A stretch of DNA of 64,000 nucleotides from Chromatiales bacterium (GCA_028284585.1 JANQRK010000022.1:62001-126000), one strand, 5' to 3'; shown: positions 8,831-18,197, numbered from the stretch's first letter. Numbers and translations are program-made. The notes: generated by a model from the letters alone, not told the origin.

Positions 8831-9832
8831 GTGGCGCAGCGACGCCTGAGCAAGCAGCAAAAGGCGCGCATCGCCCGGATCCAAGATCGTCGACGCCAAC
8901 GTGCTTCCCAGCAGGTCACCGAGCGATCGGCCGCGGCTGGTGATTCAAAACAACAGCTAGGGCGTGTGGTAGTGCGGCATGGGCGCAGCCTCTTGGTTCG
9001 CGGCGACGACAGCGAAGTCCATGCGGTGTTTCGCGCAAACCTCGGCGAGGTGGTGTGCGGAGACCGGGTAGTCTGGCAGGCCACGGCCGACAATGAAGGC
9101 ATTGTGGTCGCCGTGTTACCGCGCGATACCGCCCTGTCGCGGCCCACTGCCGGCATGCAAAAGGCGATTGCCGCCAACATCACCCAGTTGATCGTGGTAC
9201 TGGCCGTCGAGCCCGAGCCCAGCGGCTATCTGCTCGACCAGTACCTGATCGCTGCCGAGCGTATCGGCGTGCGCGGGCTGATTTGTCTGAACAAGGTGGA
9301 TCTACTGGATACCGCGGCTAGCGCGGCGTTTCGCGCCAGATTCGCCCACTACCATGATATCGGCTACCCGTTGGTCGAGATCAGTGCCAAAACCGATCAT
9401 GGCCTGGACCCATTGCTCGAACGCCTACGCGGCGAGACCAGCATTCTGGTCGGCCAATCCGGGGTCGGCAAGTCGTCACTGATCAATGCGCTGATCCCGC
9501 AACCGGCGGCGCTCGAGGGTCGGCTGTCAGATGCAACCGGCCTGGGCCGCCATACCACCTCAACGGCGACCCTGTACCAGCTCGACAGCGGCGGCGAGCT
9601 AATAGATTCGCCCGGTGTTCGCAGCTTTCGCCTCGGCCAGCTCGATCGCCAACAGCTCGAACGCGGCTTTCGCGAATTCCTGCCCTATCTGGGTCGCTGC
9701 CGCTTTCACAACTGCAGCCACCAGGCAGAGCCCGAGTGCGCCATCCGTGCGGCGGCCACGGCCGGCGCGATCGCACAACAACGGCTCGAGAGCTATCAGC
9801 ATATGGCGGCCGAGCTGGCGAACCAAGCCTGA
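8831..9832 (+). CDS. rsgA: Ribosome small subunit-dependent GTPase A
   Basis: 333 residues with a GTG start 5 nt after the cytochrome stop. The GTPase motifs occur in circularly permuted order: G4 LNKVDLL near 155, G1 GQSGVGKSS near 207, then G3 DSPGVRSF near 258. An OB-fold region precedes them (about 40-110). The C-terminal zinc knuckle is CRFHNCSH followed by EPEC. RsgA checks late 30S maturation and releases RbfA. The first 35 residues are strongly basic, typical of gammaproteobacterial RsgA. Confidence 0.96.
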   Translation: MAQRRLSKQQKARIARIQDRRRQRASQQVTERSAAAGDSKQQLGRVVVRHGRSLLVRGDDSEVHAVFRANLGEVVCGDRVVWQATADNEGIVVAVLPRDTALSRPTAGMQKAIAANITQLIVVLAVEPEPSGYLLDQYLIAAERIGVRGLICLNKVDLLDTAASAAFRARFAHYHDIGYPLVEISAKTDHGLDPLLERLRGETSILVGQSGVGKSSLINALIPQPAALEGRLSDATGLGRHTTSTATLYQLDSGGELIDSPGVRSFRLGQLDRQQLERGFREFLPYLGRCRFHNCSHQAEPECAIRAAATAGAIAQQRLESYQHMAAELANQA

Positions 9833-9989
9833 GCGGTGCTGCACCCTGATCACCAGGACCCATGCACAAGCTCCGCAGAAGGCATCCCAACTCCATGCCG
9901 CGGATGGCAAGATAGAATGCGCAGATTGAGCAGGCCTGGATACGGCATCTGCTGTAGCCGATCAAAGGAGAAAACAACGGACCCGAACC

Positions 9990-10478
9990 ATGGCAAAGAA
10001 GGCAATCCACTACTGGCTGATGAAGTCCGAGCCCGACGTATTTGGCATCGACCACCTCAAGGCGATGCCGAATCGCACCGAGCACTGGGACGGGGTACGC
10101 AACTATCAGGCGCGCAACATGTTGCGCGATGAGATCAAGAAGGGCGACCAGGTGTTGTTCTATCACTCGAACTGCGACGAGCCAGGTATCGTCGGCATCA
10201 TGGAAGTGGTCCGTGAGGGCTACCCAGACCACACCGCATTCGATCCGAATTCTAAGTATTACGACCCCAAGAGTGATCCCGATGCCCCGCGCTGGTACAT
10301 GGTCGATGTTCGCTATAAACGCCATCTGAAACGCAATGTGTCGCTCCGCGAGTTGAAAGGCCTGGCTGACCCACAGCTGGCCGACCTACCGCTGCTACGC
10401 AAGGGCGACCGCCTGTCGATCATGCCGCTGAGCAAGCAACACTGGAAGCGGATCCTGGAACTCGAGAAGCGCGGCTGA
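9990..10478 (+). CDS. EVE-domain protein
   Basis: 162 residues that make up a single EVE (PUA-like) domain: YWLMKSEPDVF at the start, WDGVRNYQARN at about 33-43 and KKGDQVLFYHSN at about 50-61. EVE proteins bind modified bases in nucleic acids, and standalone bacterial versions of this length (thymocyte nuclear protein 1-like) are widespread and conserved, with an unclear physiological role. The gene lies 157 bp after rsgA and 23 bp before the sulfurtransferase. No restriction enzyme is nearby, so a housekeeping role is more likely than defence. Confidence 0.9.
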   Translation: MAKKAIHYWLMKSEPDVFGIDHLKAMPNRTEHWDGVRNYQARNMLRDEIKKGDQVLFYHSNCDEPGIVGIMEVVREGYPDHTAFDPNSKYYDPKSDPDAPRWYMVDVRYKRHLKRNVSLRELKGLADPQLADLPLLRKGDRLSIMPLSKQHWKRILELEKRG

Positions 10479-10501
10479 ACCCGAACTGACACGAGGTAGC
10501 A

Positions 10502-11389
10502 ATGCCCTTCGAGACTCTGATCGACTGCCAGCAACTCGCGCGCCACCTAAACGATGCGGCCTGGCGGCTGTTCGACTGTCGCTTCGATCTCATGGATACC
10601 GCACGCGGTGAACGCAACTATGCCCAGGCACACCTGCCCGGTGCGATCTACGCCCACCTCGACCGCGAACTATCCGGCGCTGTCAGCGCCTCGACCGGGC
10701 GTCATCCGCTGCCAAGCCCGGACGTGCTGTGCCGCTGGCTGGAAAGCCACGCTGTCATGCCCGACAGTCAGGTGGTCGTCTACGACGATTGCGGCGGGGC
10801 GATCGCGGCGCGCCTGTGGTGGTTGCTGCGCTGGCTGGGCCATCGGCCGGTCGCGCTACTCGACGGTGGTTGGCCGGCCTGGACCCAGGCCGGACTCCCG
10901 ACTGATGACGCGCAGCCGAGCACGCGCCCGGCAAGCCGCTTGCCCGGCCACGCGGACGACCTTCAGGTGGTCGACAGCAACACCATTCGGCAGCAGCTCG
11001 ACGCCGACAATGCGGGACTGTTACTGATCGACGCGCGCAGCGCCGAGCGCTTCCGCGGTGACGCCGAACCCATCGATCCGGTCGCCGGACATATTCCGGG
11101 GGCGCTCAATCTGCCGCTGCAACTCAACCTCACCAGCGATGCGCGCTTCAAACCCGCCGCACATTTACATGCCTTGTACAAGGCCGCATTGCACGGCCGG
11201 CCGCCGCATGAAGCGGTCGCGATGTGCGGCTCGGGCATAACTGCCTGCCACAACCTGCTGGCGATGGAAATCGCCGGCCTGCCTGGCGGACGGCTGTACG
11301 CGGGGTCCTGGAGCGAGTGGATACGCGACCCCACACATCCGGTAGCGACCGGCGAGCAGGCGTCGACCCACTTCACTCCGCCAGATTGA
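10502..11389 (+). CDS. sseA: 3-mercaptopyruvate sulfurtransferase (two-domain rhodanese)
   Basis: 295 residues with two rhodanese domains, inactive N-terminal (about 5-140) and catalytic C-terminal (about 155-285). The active-site loop is CGSGIT with Cys242. CGSG(V/I)T marks mercaptopyruvate sulfurtransferases, while thiosulfate-specific rhodaneses have CRKG-type loops. RFRGDAEP and GHIPGALNLP are the expected flanking motifs. The enzyme moves sulfur from mercaptopyruvate to thiols or cyanide in the cytoplasm. The 3' end overlaps the convergent DUF3616 gene by 17 bp. GAGG sits 5 nt before the ATG. Confidence 0.92.
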   Translation: MPFETLIDCQQLARHLNDAAWRLFDCRFDLMDTARGERNYAQAHLPGAIYAHLDRELSGAVSASTGRHPLPSPDVLCRWLESHAVMPDSQVVVYDDCGGAIAARLWWLLRWLGHRPVALLDGGWPAWTQAGLPTDDAQPSTRPASRLPGHADDLQVVDSNTIRQQLDADNAGLLLIDARSAERFRGDAEPIDPVAGHIPGALNLPLQLNLTSDARFKPAAHLHALYKAALHGRPPHEAVAMCGSGITACHNLLAMEIAGLPGGRLYAGSWSEWIRDPTHPVATGEQASTHFTPPD

Positions 11390-12341
11390 CTCGCATGCGC
11401 ACTGCCTGGCCGGTGTTGTTGATGTCGTACACGATCAGGACCTCGGCGCTGTCCGGTTCTGTGGCGAGCAGCGCCAAGCCCTCGGCATTGGCCCCGCCGG
11501 GCGAGCTGACTTCGCCCAACAGGCGCGTCGGCAGCACCTCGCGGTCCTTGCCGGGGATTTGATCCACCCCGTCCCACAGCCAAAGGCAAAACGGCCCTGG
11601 CGAATCATTGACTGGGCCAGACAGGATCAGAAAACCGCCCCCGAGCGCTACCAGGTCGCGAATACCCTGCCCCTCAAGGCGCACGAAGTTCAGCATGTAG
11701 TCCTTAGGTCGGTCGAAAAATAGCGACATCACCGGGACATAGTTGTCGCGCAATACCGGGCCGCGAAAACCCAGGTGCAGTCGGGTGCCGCATACCGCCA
11801 CCCCTTCGATATCGACCCCGTTCTCCTTACCCGGCAACTTACAGAACGGCCGCAACAGCGGGTCTTTGCGCAGGCGCTTCGACAGATCGATGTGCTCTGG
11901 GCTACCCAGCTGCCCACTGGCCGAGTCGAACGGCACCCGGTAGAGACGATTACGCGCCCCCTGCTCATCGACAACCAGTAGACGCTCGCGATTCTTGCGT
12001 ACCGAGAGTTCGGGTTTCAACCGGCGCCTACGCCGCGAGTGGGAGCCTGCCACATACAGATGACCTTCACCGTAGCAAATGGCCTCGATATCGACCTCCT
12101 GGTCCTGCTTGGCCAACGCCAGCTTCTGATGCAAACGGTAGCGATCAAGGCCGGGCTCACGCTGCAACACCTGGAGCTGATGGCCTGCGTCGGCGCCCAA
12201 CACCAGATAATCGCCGACCAGGGTCACGCCACTCAGATCCATCGCCGCATCGACCGCACCGTCCAGCAGGATCGTCCGGATCTGGGTGATGCGATTCCCC
12301 TTCGATGGTGACAAGCGGCTGAAAGACGCCGGATCAGTCAA
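11373..12341 (-). CDS. DUF3616 family protein
   Basis: 322 residues that I assign to DUF3616, a family with a beta-propeller-like pattern of short blades: GVTLVGDYLVLGAD, EAICYGEGHLYVAGSHS, VDIEGVAVCGTRLHLGFRGP and AEGLALL recur. Function is not established; the repeats look like phytase/esterase-like propellers. It starts at a TTG that overlaps the stop of the upstream 117-residue gene (TTGACTGA), and that gene in turn overlaps cysS, so the three are translationally linked. No signal peptide is visible. Confidence 0.8.
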   Translation of the reverse strand: MTDPASFSRLSPSKGNRITQIRTILLDGAVDAAMDLSGVTLVGDYLVLGADAGHQLQVLQREPGLDRYRLHQKLALAKQDQEVDIEAICYGEGHLYVAGSHSRRRRRLKPELSVRKNRERLLVVDEQGARNRLYRVPFDSASGQLGSPEHIDLSKRLRKDPLLRPFCKLPGKENGVDIEGVAVCGTRLHLGFRGPVLRDNYVPVMSLFFDRPKDYMLNFVRLEGQGIRDLVALGGGFLILSGPVNDSPGPFCLWLWDGVDQIPGKDREVLPTRLLGEVSSPGGANAEGLALLATEPDSAEVLIVYDINNTGQAVRMRVNLAE

Positions 12342-12687
12342 TGTATTGCGCCCCCTCGAGCAGGGACTCGTCGAACTGCTCTGGCAGGCTCGCGAGCTGT
12401 TGCAATACCTGCGCGCGCGGCCGGGTCAGCCGCAGACAACCGCTGGCCTCGGGATAAATCAACTCCAAGGTGAGACGTTGGGGATCATTGGCGACATAGC
12501 ATTGCAGGATAAGATCGTTACGATCGACGACACCGAGGAAATTATCGCCGTCGACCAACACGCGGTCAGCCAATGCGGCCAGTTGATCGGCCGGCAGCGA
12601 CTGCGGGGCACTCGATGGCACACTCTGCCCATTGCCAGTATCGCGATAAAATACCCGATAATTTGCTGGTCCTAGCTCGCTATTCAC
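12334..12687 (-). CDS. Conserved-looking 117-residue protein of unknown function, coupled to cysS
   Basis: The frame stays open into cysS, but the natural start is a GTG at 12687 that shares bases with the cysS stop (GTGA overlap). This gives a 117-residue product beginning with [16 protein letters not shown]. Composition is protein-like: [26 protein letters not shown] and [16 protein letters not shown] suggest beta strands, and the C-terminus is an acidic helix. I do not recognise the family. Its stop overlaps the TTG start of the DUF3616 gene. Regular overlaps at both ends argue that it is real and co-translated. Confidence 0.65.
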   Translation of the reverse strand: MNSELGPANYRVFYRDTGNGQSVPSSAPQSLPADQLAALADRVLVDGDNFLGVVDRNDLILQCYVANDPQRLTLELIYPEASGCLRLTRPRAQVLQQLASLPEQFDESLLEGAQYID

Positions 12688-14069
12688 GCGCGCCGCCAGG
12701 TCGTCCCACTGGCCGAGTCTTCGAGGACGATACCGGCCTGTTTGAGCTGCTCGCGGATCGCATCGGCATCGGCCCAATGCTTGTCGCGCTTGGCTTGGGC
12801 GCGGCGTGCGATCAGGCGCTCGATTTCAGTGTCGGCGATCTCAGTTGCTTGGCCGCCGGCACTGCGCAAGAAGGCCTCGGGATCGTCCTGCAGCAGACCG
12901 AGCACACCGCCTAGGTGCCGCAGCAAGGCCGCCAGTGCGGCGGCACGCGGCATATCTTCGGCCCGCGTGCGATTGATCTCGCGCGCCAGCTCGAATAGCA
13001 CGGCCAGCGCCTCGGGGGTGTTGAAGTCATCTTCCATCGCCGCATGAAACCGGGCCTCGAACGGCTCATCGTCCGCCAGATCAGCCTGCGGCAGTCCGCG
13101 CAGCGCCGTGTAAAAACGCGACAGTGCCGCGCGGGCATTGTCGAGCTGCTCGTCGCCGTAGTTCAGCGGGCTGCGATAATGGCTGCTCAGGATGAAATAG
13201 CGCACATCTTCCGGACAATAGCGCGCCAAGATCTCGCGCACCGTGAAGAAGTTGCCCAGCGACTTCGACATCTTCTCGTCGTCGATGCGCACAAAGCCGT
13301 TATGCATCCAATAGCGCACGAATGGATGCCCGGTGGCACCCTCGGATTGTGCAATCTCGTTCTCGTGATGCGGGAAGGTAAGATCCGCTCCACCGCCGTG
13401 GATGTCGAAGGTGTCACCCAAGGCCCGGGTCGACATCGCCGAGCATTCGATATGCCATCCGGGCCGCCCGGCACCCCAAGGCGAGTCCCAGGACGGTTCG
13501 TTCGGCTTGGCCGCCTTCCACAGGGCAAAGTCCAGGGGGTCGCGTTTCGCGTCGCCGGGCTCGATCCGCTCGCCGGCACGCAGGTCTTCGATCGGCTTGC
13601 CCGAGAGCCGCCCGTAACCCGGGAAACTGCGCACCTCGTAATAGACATCATCGTTATCCGCAACATAGGCATGGCCGCGCGCGATCAGGCGCTCAATCAT
13701 GGCGATGATATCCGGCAAGTGCTCGGTCGCCCGTGGTTCTTGATCGGGCGGCTGCACGCCCAGTGCCCGTGCATCCTCACGCATGGCGGTGATGAAGCGC
13801 TCGGTCAGGGCATGGAAAGGCTCGCCTCGTGCATGGGCACGCTCGATGATCTTGTCGTCGATATCAGTGATATTTCGGACATAGGTCACCTGGTAGCCGA
13901 TGGAGCGCAAATAGCGCGCAACCATGTCGAATACCACCAGCACCCGTGCATGGCCGAGATGGCACAGGTCGTAGACGGTCATGCCACAAACGTACATGCT
14001 CACCTGACCCGCTCGCAGGGGCGTGAAGGGTTCCTTGCTTCGACTCAAATCATTGTAGAGGTGCAGCAT
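12684..14069 (-). CDS. cysS: Cysteinyl-tRNA synthetase
   Basis: 461 residues from the internal ATG at 14069 ([10 protein letters not shown]), which matches the normal family N-terminus; a GTG at 14102 would add 11 atypical residues. The HIGH-type signature is [13 protein letters not shown] and the KMSKS loop is [11 protein letters not shown]. The zinc ligands include the Cys in YVCGMTVYD, the Cys in HIECSAMS and the [10 protein letters not shown] region. The enzyme charges tRNA-Cys. The gene is divergent from ppiA, and two small downstream genes overlap in series on the same strand. Confidence 0.96.
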   Translation of the reverse strand: MLHLYNDLSRSKEPFTPLRAGQVSMYVCGMTVYDLCHLGHARVLVVFDMVARYLRSIGYQVTYVRNITDIDDKIIERAHARGEPFHALTERFITAMREDARALGVQPPDQEPRATEHLPDIIAMIERLIARGHAYVADNDDVYYEVRSFPGYGRLSGKPIEDLRAGERIEPGDAKRDPLDFALWKAAKPNEPSWDSPWGAGRPGWHIECSAMSTRALGDTFDIHGGGADLTFPHHENEIAQSEGATGHPFVRYWMHNGFVRIDDEKMSKSLGNFFTVREILARYCPEDVRYFILSSHYRSPLNYGDEQLDNARAALSRFYTALRGLPQADLADDEPFEARFHAAMEDDFNTPEALAVLFELAREINRTRAEDMPRAAALAALLRHLGGVLGLLQDDPEAFLRSAGGQATEIADTEIERLIARRAQAKRDKHWADADAIREQLKQAGIVLEDSASGTTWRRA

Positions 14070-14105
14070 GACTTTCCCGGGAGACGGCTGGACGAAGGGC
14101 ACCGT

Positions 14106-14209
14106 CTAGGGTCCGCATACTAAACGAATTCGGCGTCCTGTCGTCATCAAGAGCAGCCGCCCGATGCGCCAGATTCACCTGACGACCCCGCAATGCGGAC
14201 GGACCCTAG
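14106..14209. repeat. Inverted repeat between cysS and ppiA
   Basis: CTAGGGTCCGCAT (14106-14118) is the reverse complement of ATGCGGAC plus ACCCTAG at 14193-14209, with a 4-nt insertion in the right arm. The 74-nt spacer carries no further strong pairing. It lies in the divergent promoter region of cysS and ppiA and might be an operator pair or a folded leader. Nothing shows which. Confidence 0.4.
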
Positions 14210-14286
14210 CCCTGGGAGGGTTTTGTCGTGGCATTGACAGCGGCTAAACTACCGCCTGACTTTTCCGACCCGGAACCGAATGACCG

Positions 14287-14847
14287 ATGAGAGCATTGCA
14301 AACTCTGCTACTTTTCGGCCTGCTGATGCTCGGCGCACAAGTGATCGCCGCGGGCCAGCAGGTCGTGATGAAGACCAGCAAAGGTGAGATTGTGCTGGAA
14401 CTGGACAACGACAAGGCCCCGCAAACGGTGAAAAACTTTCTCGGCTATGTCGACGACGGTTTCTATGATGGCACCATCTTCCACCGGGTGATCAGCGGCT
14501 TCATGATCCAAGGTGGTGGCCTAGGACCCGACATGCAAAAGAAGACCACCAGTCAACCAGTAGAAAACGAGGCCAAAAACGGGCTCAAGAACCGCCGGGG
14601 TACTGTCGCCATGGCGCGCACGGGCGATCCGCACTCGGCGACCGCGCAGTTTTTCATCAATCACAGGGACAACGCCAACCTGGATTATCCGGCCCATGAC
14701 GGTTGGGGATACGCGGTGTTCGGGCGCGTGGTCTCGGGCATGGACGTGGTCGATGCGATCGCCGACCTGCCGACCGGTGTGCGTAACGGACGGCGCGACG
14801 TCCCTAAAGAGACCGTGTTGATCGAATCCATGACTCGCATCGAGTAG
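14287..14847 (+). CDS. ppiA: Periplasmic cyclophilin-type peptidyl-prolyl isomerase
   Basis: 186 residues with a signal peptide (about 1-22, cleavage near VIAAGQQ). The cyclophilin core follows: [38 protein letters not shown] and [26 protein letters not shown] and AQFFIN carry the catalytic Arg, Phe, Met and Gln residues. It accelerates proline isomerisation in the periplasm. The next gene is a signal-less paralogue 59 bp downstream, so periplasmic and cytoplasmic forms stand in tandem, probably from one duplication. Confidence 0.93.
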   Translation: MRALQTLLLFGLLMLGAQVIAAGQQVVMKTSKGEIVLELDNDKAPQTVKNFLGYVDDGFYDGTIFHRVISGFMIQGGGLGPDMQKKTTSQPVENEAKNGLKNRRGTVAMARTGDPHSATAQFFINHRDNANLDYPAHDGWGYAVFGRVVSGMDVVDAIADLPTGVRNGRRDVPKETVLIESMTRIE

Positions 14848-14906
14848 TCCTTTACCACGCTCAGCCGTCCGTTCACGATTCAGACTATTTCCTCGGGAGC
14901 CAGCAC

Positions 14907-15395
14907 ATGATCACATTGAAGACCAGCATGGGAGACATCGTCATCGAGCTCGATCACGAGAAGGCTCCCAAGACCTGCGAGAACTTTGAGCAGTACGTCC
15001 GCGACGGTCACTACGACGACACCATTTTCCACCGTGTAATCACCAATTTCATGATTCAGGGCGGCGGCTTCACCAAAGAAATGGAGCAAAAGCCGACCCG
15101 TGACCCGATCGAGAACGAGGCGAAGAATGGGCTGAAGAACACGGTCGGTAGTATCGCGATGGCCCGCACCCAGGCCCCGCATTCGGCAAGTGCACAGTTT
15201 TTCATCAATGTCCGTGACAACGTCTTCCTCGATCATCCGGGCCAAGACGGCTGGGGCTACTGTGTGTTTGGCAGAGTCACCGACGGCATGGACGTGGTCG
15301 ACCAAATCCAACTAGTGGATACCACGGACCGTGCCGGCCATTCCGATGTGCCGGCCAACCCGATACTGATCGAGAAGGCCGAGATCAGCGCCTAG
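14907..15395 (+). CDS. ppiB: Cytoplasmic cyclophilin-type peptidyl-prolyl isomerase
   Basis: 162 residues without a signal peptide, beginning MITLKTSMGDIVIEL. Cyclophilin motifs TIFHRVITNFMIQGGG, SIAMARTQAPHSASAQFFIN and GYCVFGRVTDGMDVVD are intact. The length equals E. coli PpiB. GGGAG lies 6 nt before the ATG. It acts as a cytoplasmic folding factor. Confidence 0.95.
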   Translation: MITLKTSMGDIVIELDHEKAPKTCENFEQYVRDGHYDDTIFHRVITNFMIQGGGFTKEMEQKPTRDPIENEAKNGLKNTVGSIAMARTQAPHSASAQFFINVRDNVFLDHPGQDGWGYCVFGRVTDGMDVVDQIQLVDTTDRAGHSDVPANPILIEKAEISA

Positions 15396-15420
15396 CTCTA
15401 GCTGCCCACACGGTCAGGGC

Positions 15421-16290
15421 TCAAAGTACGAAGAACAACGTCGCTGGGACCACGGCCAGGCTAAGGCTGTTACCGAGCAAGACCATTGCCGCGACCTTGC
15501 GCGGCTCTACCCCATAGCGTTCGGCCAGCATGAAGTTCAGCACCGCGGGGGGCAGAGCGGCGAATACCAGGAGTTGTGCCGCCTGCCGCTCGTCCAGCGT
15601 CAGCACGAACAATACCGCAACTGCAACCAATAGGCCGCTGAGCGGACACAGCAGCGCACCGCTGATACCGATCCGCCAGTCATCCAGACTAATGCCAGTC
15701 AAACGCACCCCAAGCGCGAACAGCATCAAGGGGATGGATATCTGGCCTAGGAGATCAATCGCCTCATACAGGGGCCCGGGGACACGGATCTGTAACAGCG
15801 CAACCAACAGCCCGGCCAGGGTGGCGGCCAGCATTGGCATGCGAATCAGCTTCAACGGATTTACATGGCCGGTCAACATCGCGTTGCCCACGGTGAAGTG
15901 CAGGGTATTCTCGACCAAGAACAAGACCATGGCCGCCGGCAGCGCCGACTCGCCAAAGGCGAACAGGGCCAGCGGCAGGCCCATGTTGCCCGAGTTACTG
16001 AACATCACGGGTGGTAAGAAGGTGCGAGGTGCAAAACCAAGCAGTCGCGCCAGCGGCCAAGCAACCAAGCCGGAACCGAGCACCACCAAGGTGCCGGCCA
16101 CCGCTAGATCGGCATAGCGAGCCAGCTCGAAGCCCTCGCCGGACAGCACGGAAAAGATCAGCGCTGGGGTAAATATCTCTAAATTGAGGCGGTTCGCCGA
16201 GGCCATATCCGGACCATGGCGACGCGCATAGAGATAACCCAATAGCACGATGGCAAAGATCGGGAAGACGATCCCTAAGACCTGCGACAT
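15421..16290 (-). CDS. AEC (auxin efflux carrier) family transporter
   Basis: 289 residues from the internal ATG at 16290 (MSQVLGIVFPIFAIVLLGYL); an upstream ATG at 16347 would add 19 residues unlike the family and would lie before the first membrane helix. About ten hydrophobic helices are seen, in two five-helix halves: first helix with GYLYARR, then PVMFSNSGNMGLPLALFAFG, a crossover motif typical of AEC proteins, and PAVLNFMLAERYG near the end. Bacterial members export or import dicarboxylates and similar anions. The substrate is unknown. It is divergent from lpxH. Confidence 0.88.
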   Translation of the reverse strand: MSQVLGIVFPIFAIVLLGYLYARRHGPDMASANRLNLEIFTPALIFSVLSGEGFELARYADLAVAGTLVVLGSGLVAWPLARLLGFAPRTFLPPVMFSNSGNMGLPLALFAFGESALPAAMVLFLVENTLHFTVGNAMLTGHVNPLKLIRMPMLAATLAGLLVALLQIRVPGPLYEAIDLLGQISIPLMLFALGVRLTGISLDDWRIGISGALLCPLSGLLVAVAVLFVLTLDERQAAQLLVFAALPPAVLNFMLAERYGVEPRKVAAMVLLGNSLSLAVVPATLFFVL

Positions 16291-16417
16291 GATCCGGTCC
16301 GCAACAGAGGCTGGCGGCAGCATAGAGGGGCCCCGACACGCTGACAATCACCGGCCGGGTAGCGAGAGTAGTCGGCGCCGCGCCCCCCACCTCAGCATCT
16401 GGTTACAATGCCGCCCC

Positions 16418-17152
16418 ATGCCCCATCAATGGTTCATATCCGACCTGCACCTGGCGACTGAAAACCCGGGAACCCTGGCGCTGTTCGAACGCTTTCTCGC
16501 TACCCTACCGACCCCTGGTGACCACCTATACATCTTGGGCGACTTGTTCGATGCCTGGATCGGCGACGACGACGATGCAGCAGTTGCCAACCGAGTCCGT
16601 GGCGCATTGCGTGAAACGTCCGCTCGCGGCATCAAGCTATCCATCCAGCGCGGCAACCGCGACTTCCTGATGGGTCGGCGGCTGATGCGCCAAACCGGCG
16701 CGCAACTGCTGCCCGACTGCTACGTCACTTCGGTCGCAGGCCAGCCAACACTGCTGATGCACGGTGATCTACTGTGCACCGACGACCTGGACTATCAACG
16801 TGCGCGACGCCGCTTTCGTAATCCGCTGTTCCAATGGTTCATGCTACGCAAGCCGCTGATCGAACGACGCCAGATCGCGGCCGATTACCGCCGCCGCAGT
16901 GGCACGGCAACCGCGCAGAAGACCGCTGAGATCATGGACGTCAATTCGGGCACTGTGGTGCGCTATTTACAGCGGCATCGTGTGCAGCAACTCATACACG
17001 GCCATACCCATCGGCCGGCGGTGCATCGCCACACCCTCCCCGACGGAGGCGATGCCCGGCGCCTCGTGCTGCCCGAATGGCACTCGGAGGGCACGTCCGC
17101 CTGGCTCGACGACGGCAGCGCGCTGCACGAGGTCCAGGTCGACCTTGAGTGA
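16418..17152 (+). CDS. lpxH: UDP-2,3-diacylglucosamine diphosphatase
   Basis: 244 residues from ATG 16418 (MPHQWFISDLHLA); the longer frame upstream is not protein-like. Calcineurin-type metallophosphatase motifs appear in order: SDLHL, GDLFDAWIGDDD, GNRDFLMG, HGDLLCTDD and HGHTHRP. LpxH removes UMP from UDP-2,3-diacylglucosamine to give lipid X in lipid A synthesis at the inner membrane. This confirms a Gram-negative envelope with a lipopolysaccharide pathway. Confidence 0.96.
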   Translation: MPHQWFISDLHLATENPGTLALFERFLATLPTPGDHLYILGDLFDAWIGDDDDAAVANRVRGALRETSARGIKLSIQRGNRDFLMGRRLMRQTGAQLLPDCYVTSVAGQPTLLMHGDLLCTDDLDYQRARRRFRNPLFQWFMLRKPLIERRQIAADYRRRSGTATAQKTAEIMDVNSGTVVRYLQRHRVQQLIHGHTHRPAVHRHTLPDGGDARRLVLPEWHSEGTSAWLDDGSALHEVQVDLE

Positions 17153-17207
17153 CGCCTGTCCCGTTCGGGTTGCAGTCGAATCGACTGTAACACCTATCGG
17201 GCAGGCC

Positions 17208-18017
17208 TCAAGGTTTCTTGCACAATGCCTCTAGGCGTCCCATCTCGGACGCAGTGAATCCGGCGGCTAGGCGTGCCGCCCTGTGCAAGGGTTGGCGCAC
17301 AGCGCTGCTGAGGTGCTGCTCCAGCACTTCGAAATAGGTGGTCTCGGGGTCCAGCTCGCGCTGTGCACAAAAGTAGCGGAACCAACGGCTGCCGGCGGCG
17401 ACATGCCCGACCTCGTCGCGCAAGATGATTTCCAGTATCTCGACCGTTTCCTGATCGCCGATCGACGCAAAGCGCTCGATCATGCCCGGCGTCACATCCA
17501 GGCCACGTGCCTCCATCACCCGTGGTACTAGGGCCATGCGCAACAGCGGATCCTGGGCGGTTTTTAGCGCAAGCTCCCAAAGCCCATCGTGGGCGGGAAA
17601 ATCGCCATAGGTGAACCCCAAGCGCTGCAGGCGGCCCTGCAGCAATGAGAAATGGTAGACCTCCTCGACCGCGACCGTCAGCCAATCAGCATAATAGTCA
17701 TCCGGTAAAGAGCGAAACCGGTAGATGGCATCGCAGGCCAAGTTGATCGCATTGAACTCGATATGCGCGACTGCGTGCACCAGTGCTGCCTGGCCACGAG
17801 GCGTACCGATGCGTCGCTTGGTCAGACGCGCCGGGGCAACTAGCGGCGGACGTTCAGGCCGGCCCGCTTGCTCGCGTGTCGCAGACGGTAACGAACTCTC
17901 GCGTTCTAGTCGCCCGGCTTGCCAGTCTTCGCGAAGGCGCTGCACCAATGCCAGCTTCTGCTCGACGACATCGCAGGCTAGGCAATGCTCGGCGGCGAGG
18001 TGCAGATTGCTCGACAT
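17208..18017 (-). CDS. DUF455 ferritin-like protein
   Basis: 269 residues with a four-helix ferritin-like fold predicted. Metal-ligand pairs are visible: AHIEFNAINL, VEEVYHFSL, PRVMEARGLD and LRDEVGHVAAG, i.e. Glu and ExxH pairs that could hold a di-iron centre. The N-terminal CLACD could be a redox or metal site. DUF455 proteins are related to the tRNA hydroxylase MiaE fold, but their substrate is not established. The gene is convergent with lpxH. It stands alone on the minus strand, with its start next to the hairpin array at 18065-18197. Confidence 0.85.
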   Translation of the reverse strand: MSSNLHLAAEHCLACDVVEQKLALVQRLREDWQAGRLERESSLPSATREQAGRPERPPLVAPARLTKRRIGTPRGQAALVHAVAHIEFNAINLACDAIYRFRSLPDDYYADWLTVAVEEVYHFSLLQGRLQRLGFTYGDFPAHDGLWELALKTAQDPLLRMALVPRVMEARGLDVTPGMIERFASIGDQETVEILEIILRDEVGHVAAGSRWFRYFCAQRELDPETTYFEVLEQHLSSAVRQPLHRAARLAAGFTASEMGRLEALCKKP

Positions 18018-18064
18018 GGCACGAGTCTAACACCACGCTGCCCGACTCCTACGGGAAGCTGAGT

Positions 18065-18197
18065 AAGTCCCTCCTGGACTTCTCAGCGCACGCTGCGGTG
18101 CAAATGTGATTTGCACCTCGCTTCAAAATCAACCGCTTACCGCGGTAAATTTTGGCGACACATCCCTGTGTCGCAGGAACCTCTGATTTTTCAGAGG
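18065..18197 (+). other. Array of six consecutive perfect hairpins (candidate structured RNA or repeat element)
   Basis: Six perfect inverted repeats follow one another: AAGTCC/GGACTT (18065-18081), CAGCG/CGCTG (18084-18095), GGTGCAAAT/ATTTGCACC with a GTG loop (18097-18117), the 12-bp palindrome TTACCGCGGTAA (18137-18148), GCGACACA/TGTGTCGC with a TCCC loop (18155-18174) and CCTCTGA/TCAGAGG with a TTTT loop (18180-18197). Stems are 5-9 bp with 2-5 nt loops. There is no convincing reading frame. This density cannot be chance and suggests a folded RNA, a MITE/REP-like mobile repeat, or a composite processing region. It lies in the 322-bp gap before the MotA-like gene. Strand is not determined by sequence. 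Confidence 0.6.

Noticed and set aside
16250-16417. N-terminal extension of lpxH
   Set aside because: The 56 extra residues overlap the AEC gene's start and do not fit the family; MPHQWFISDLHL is the normal start.
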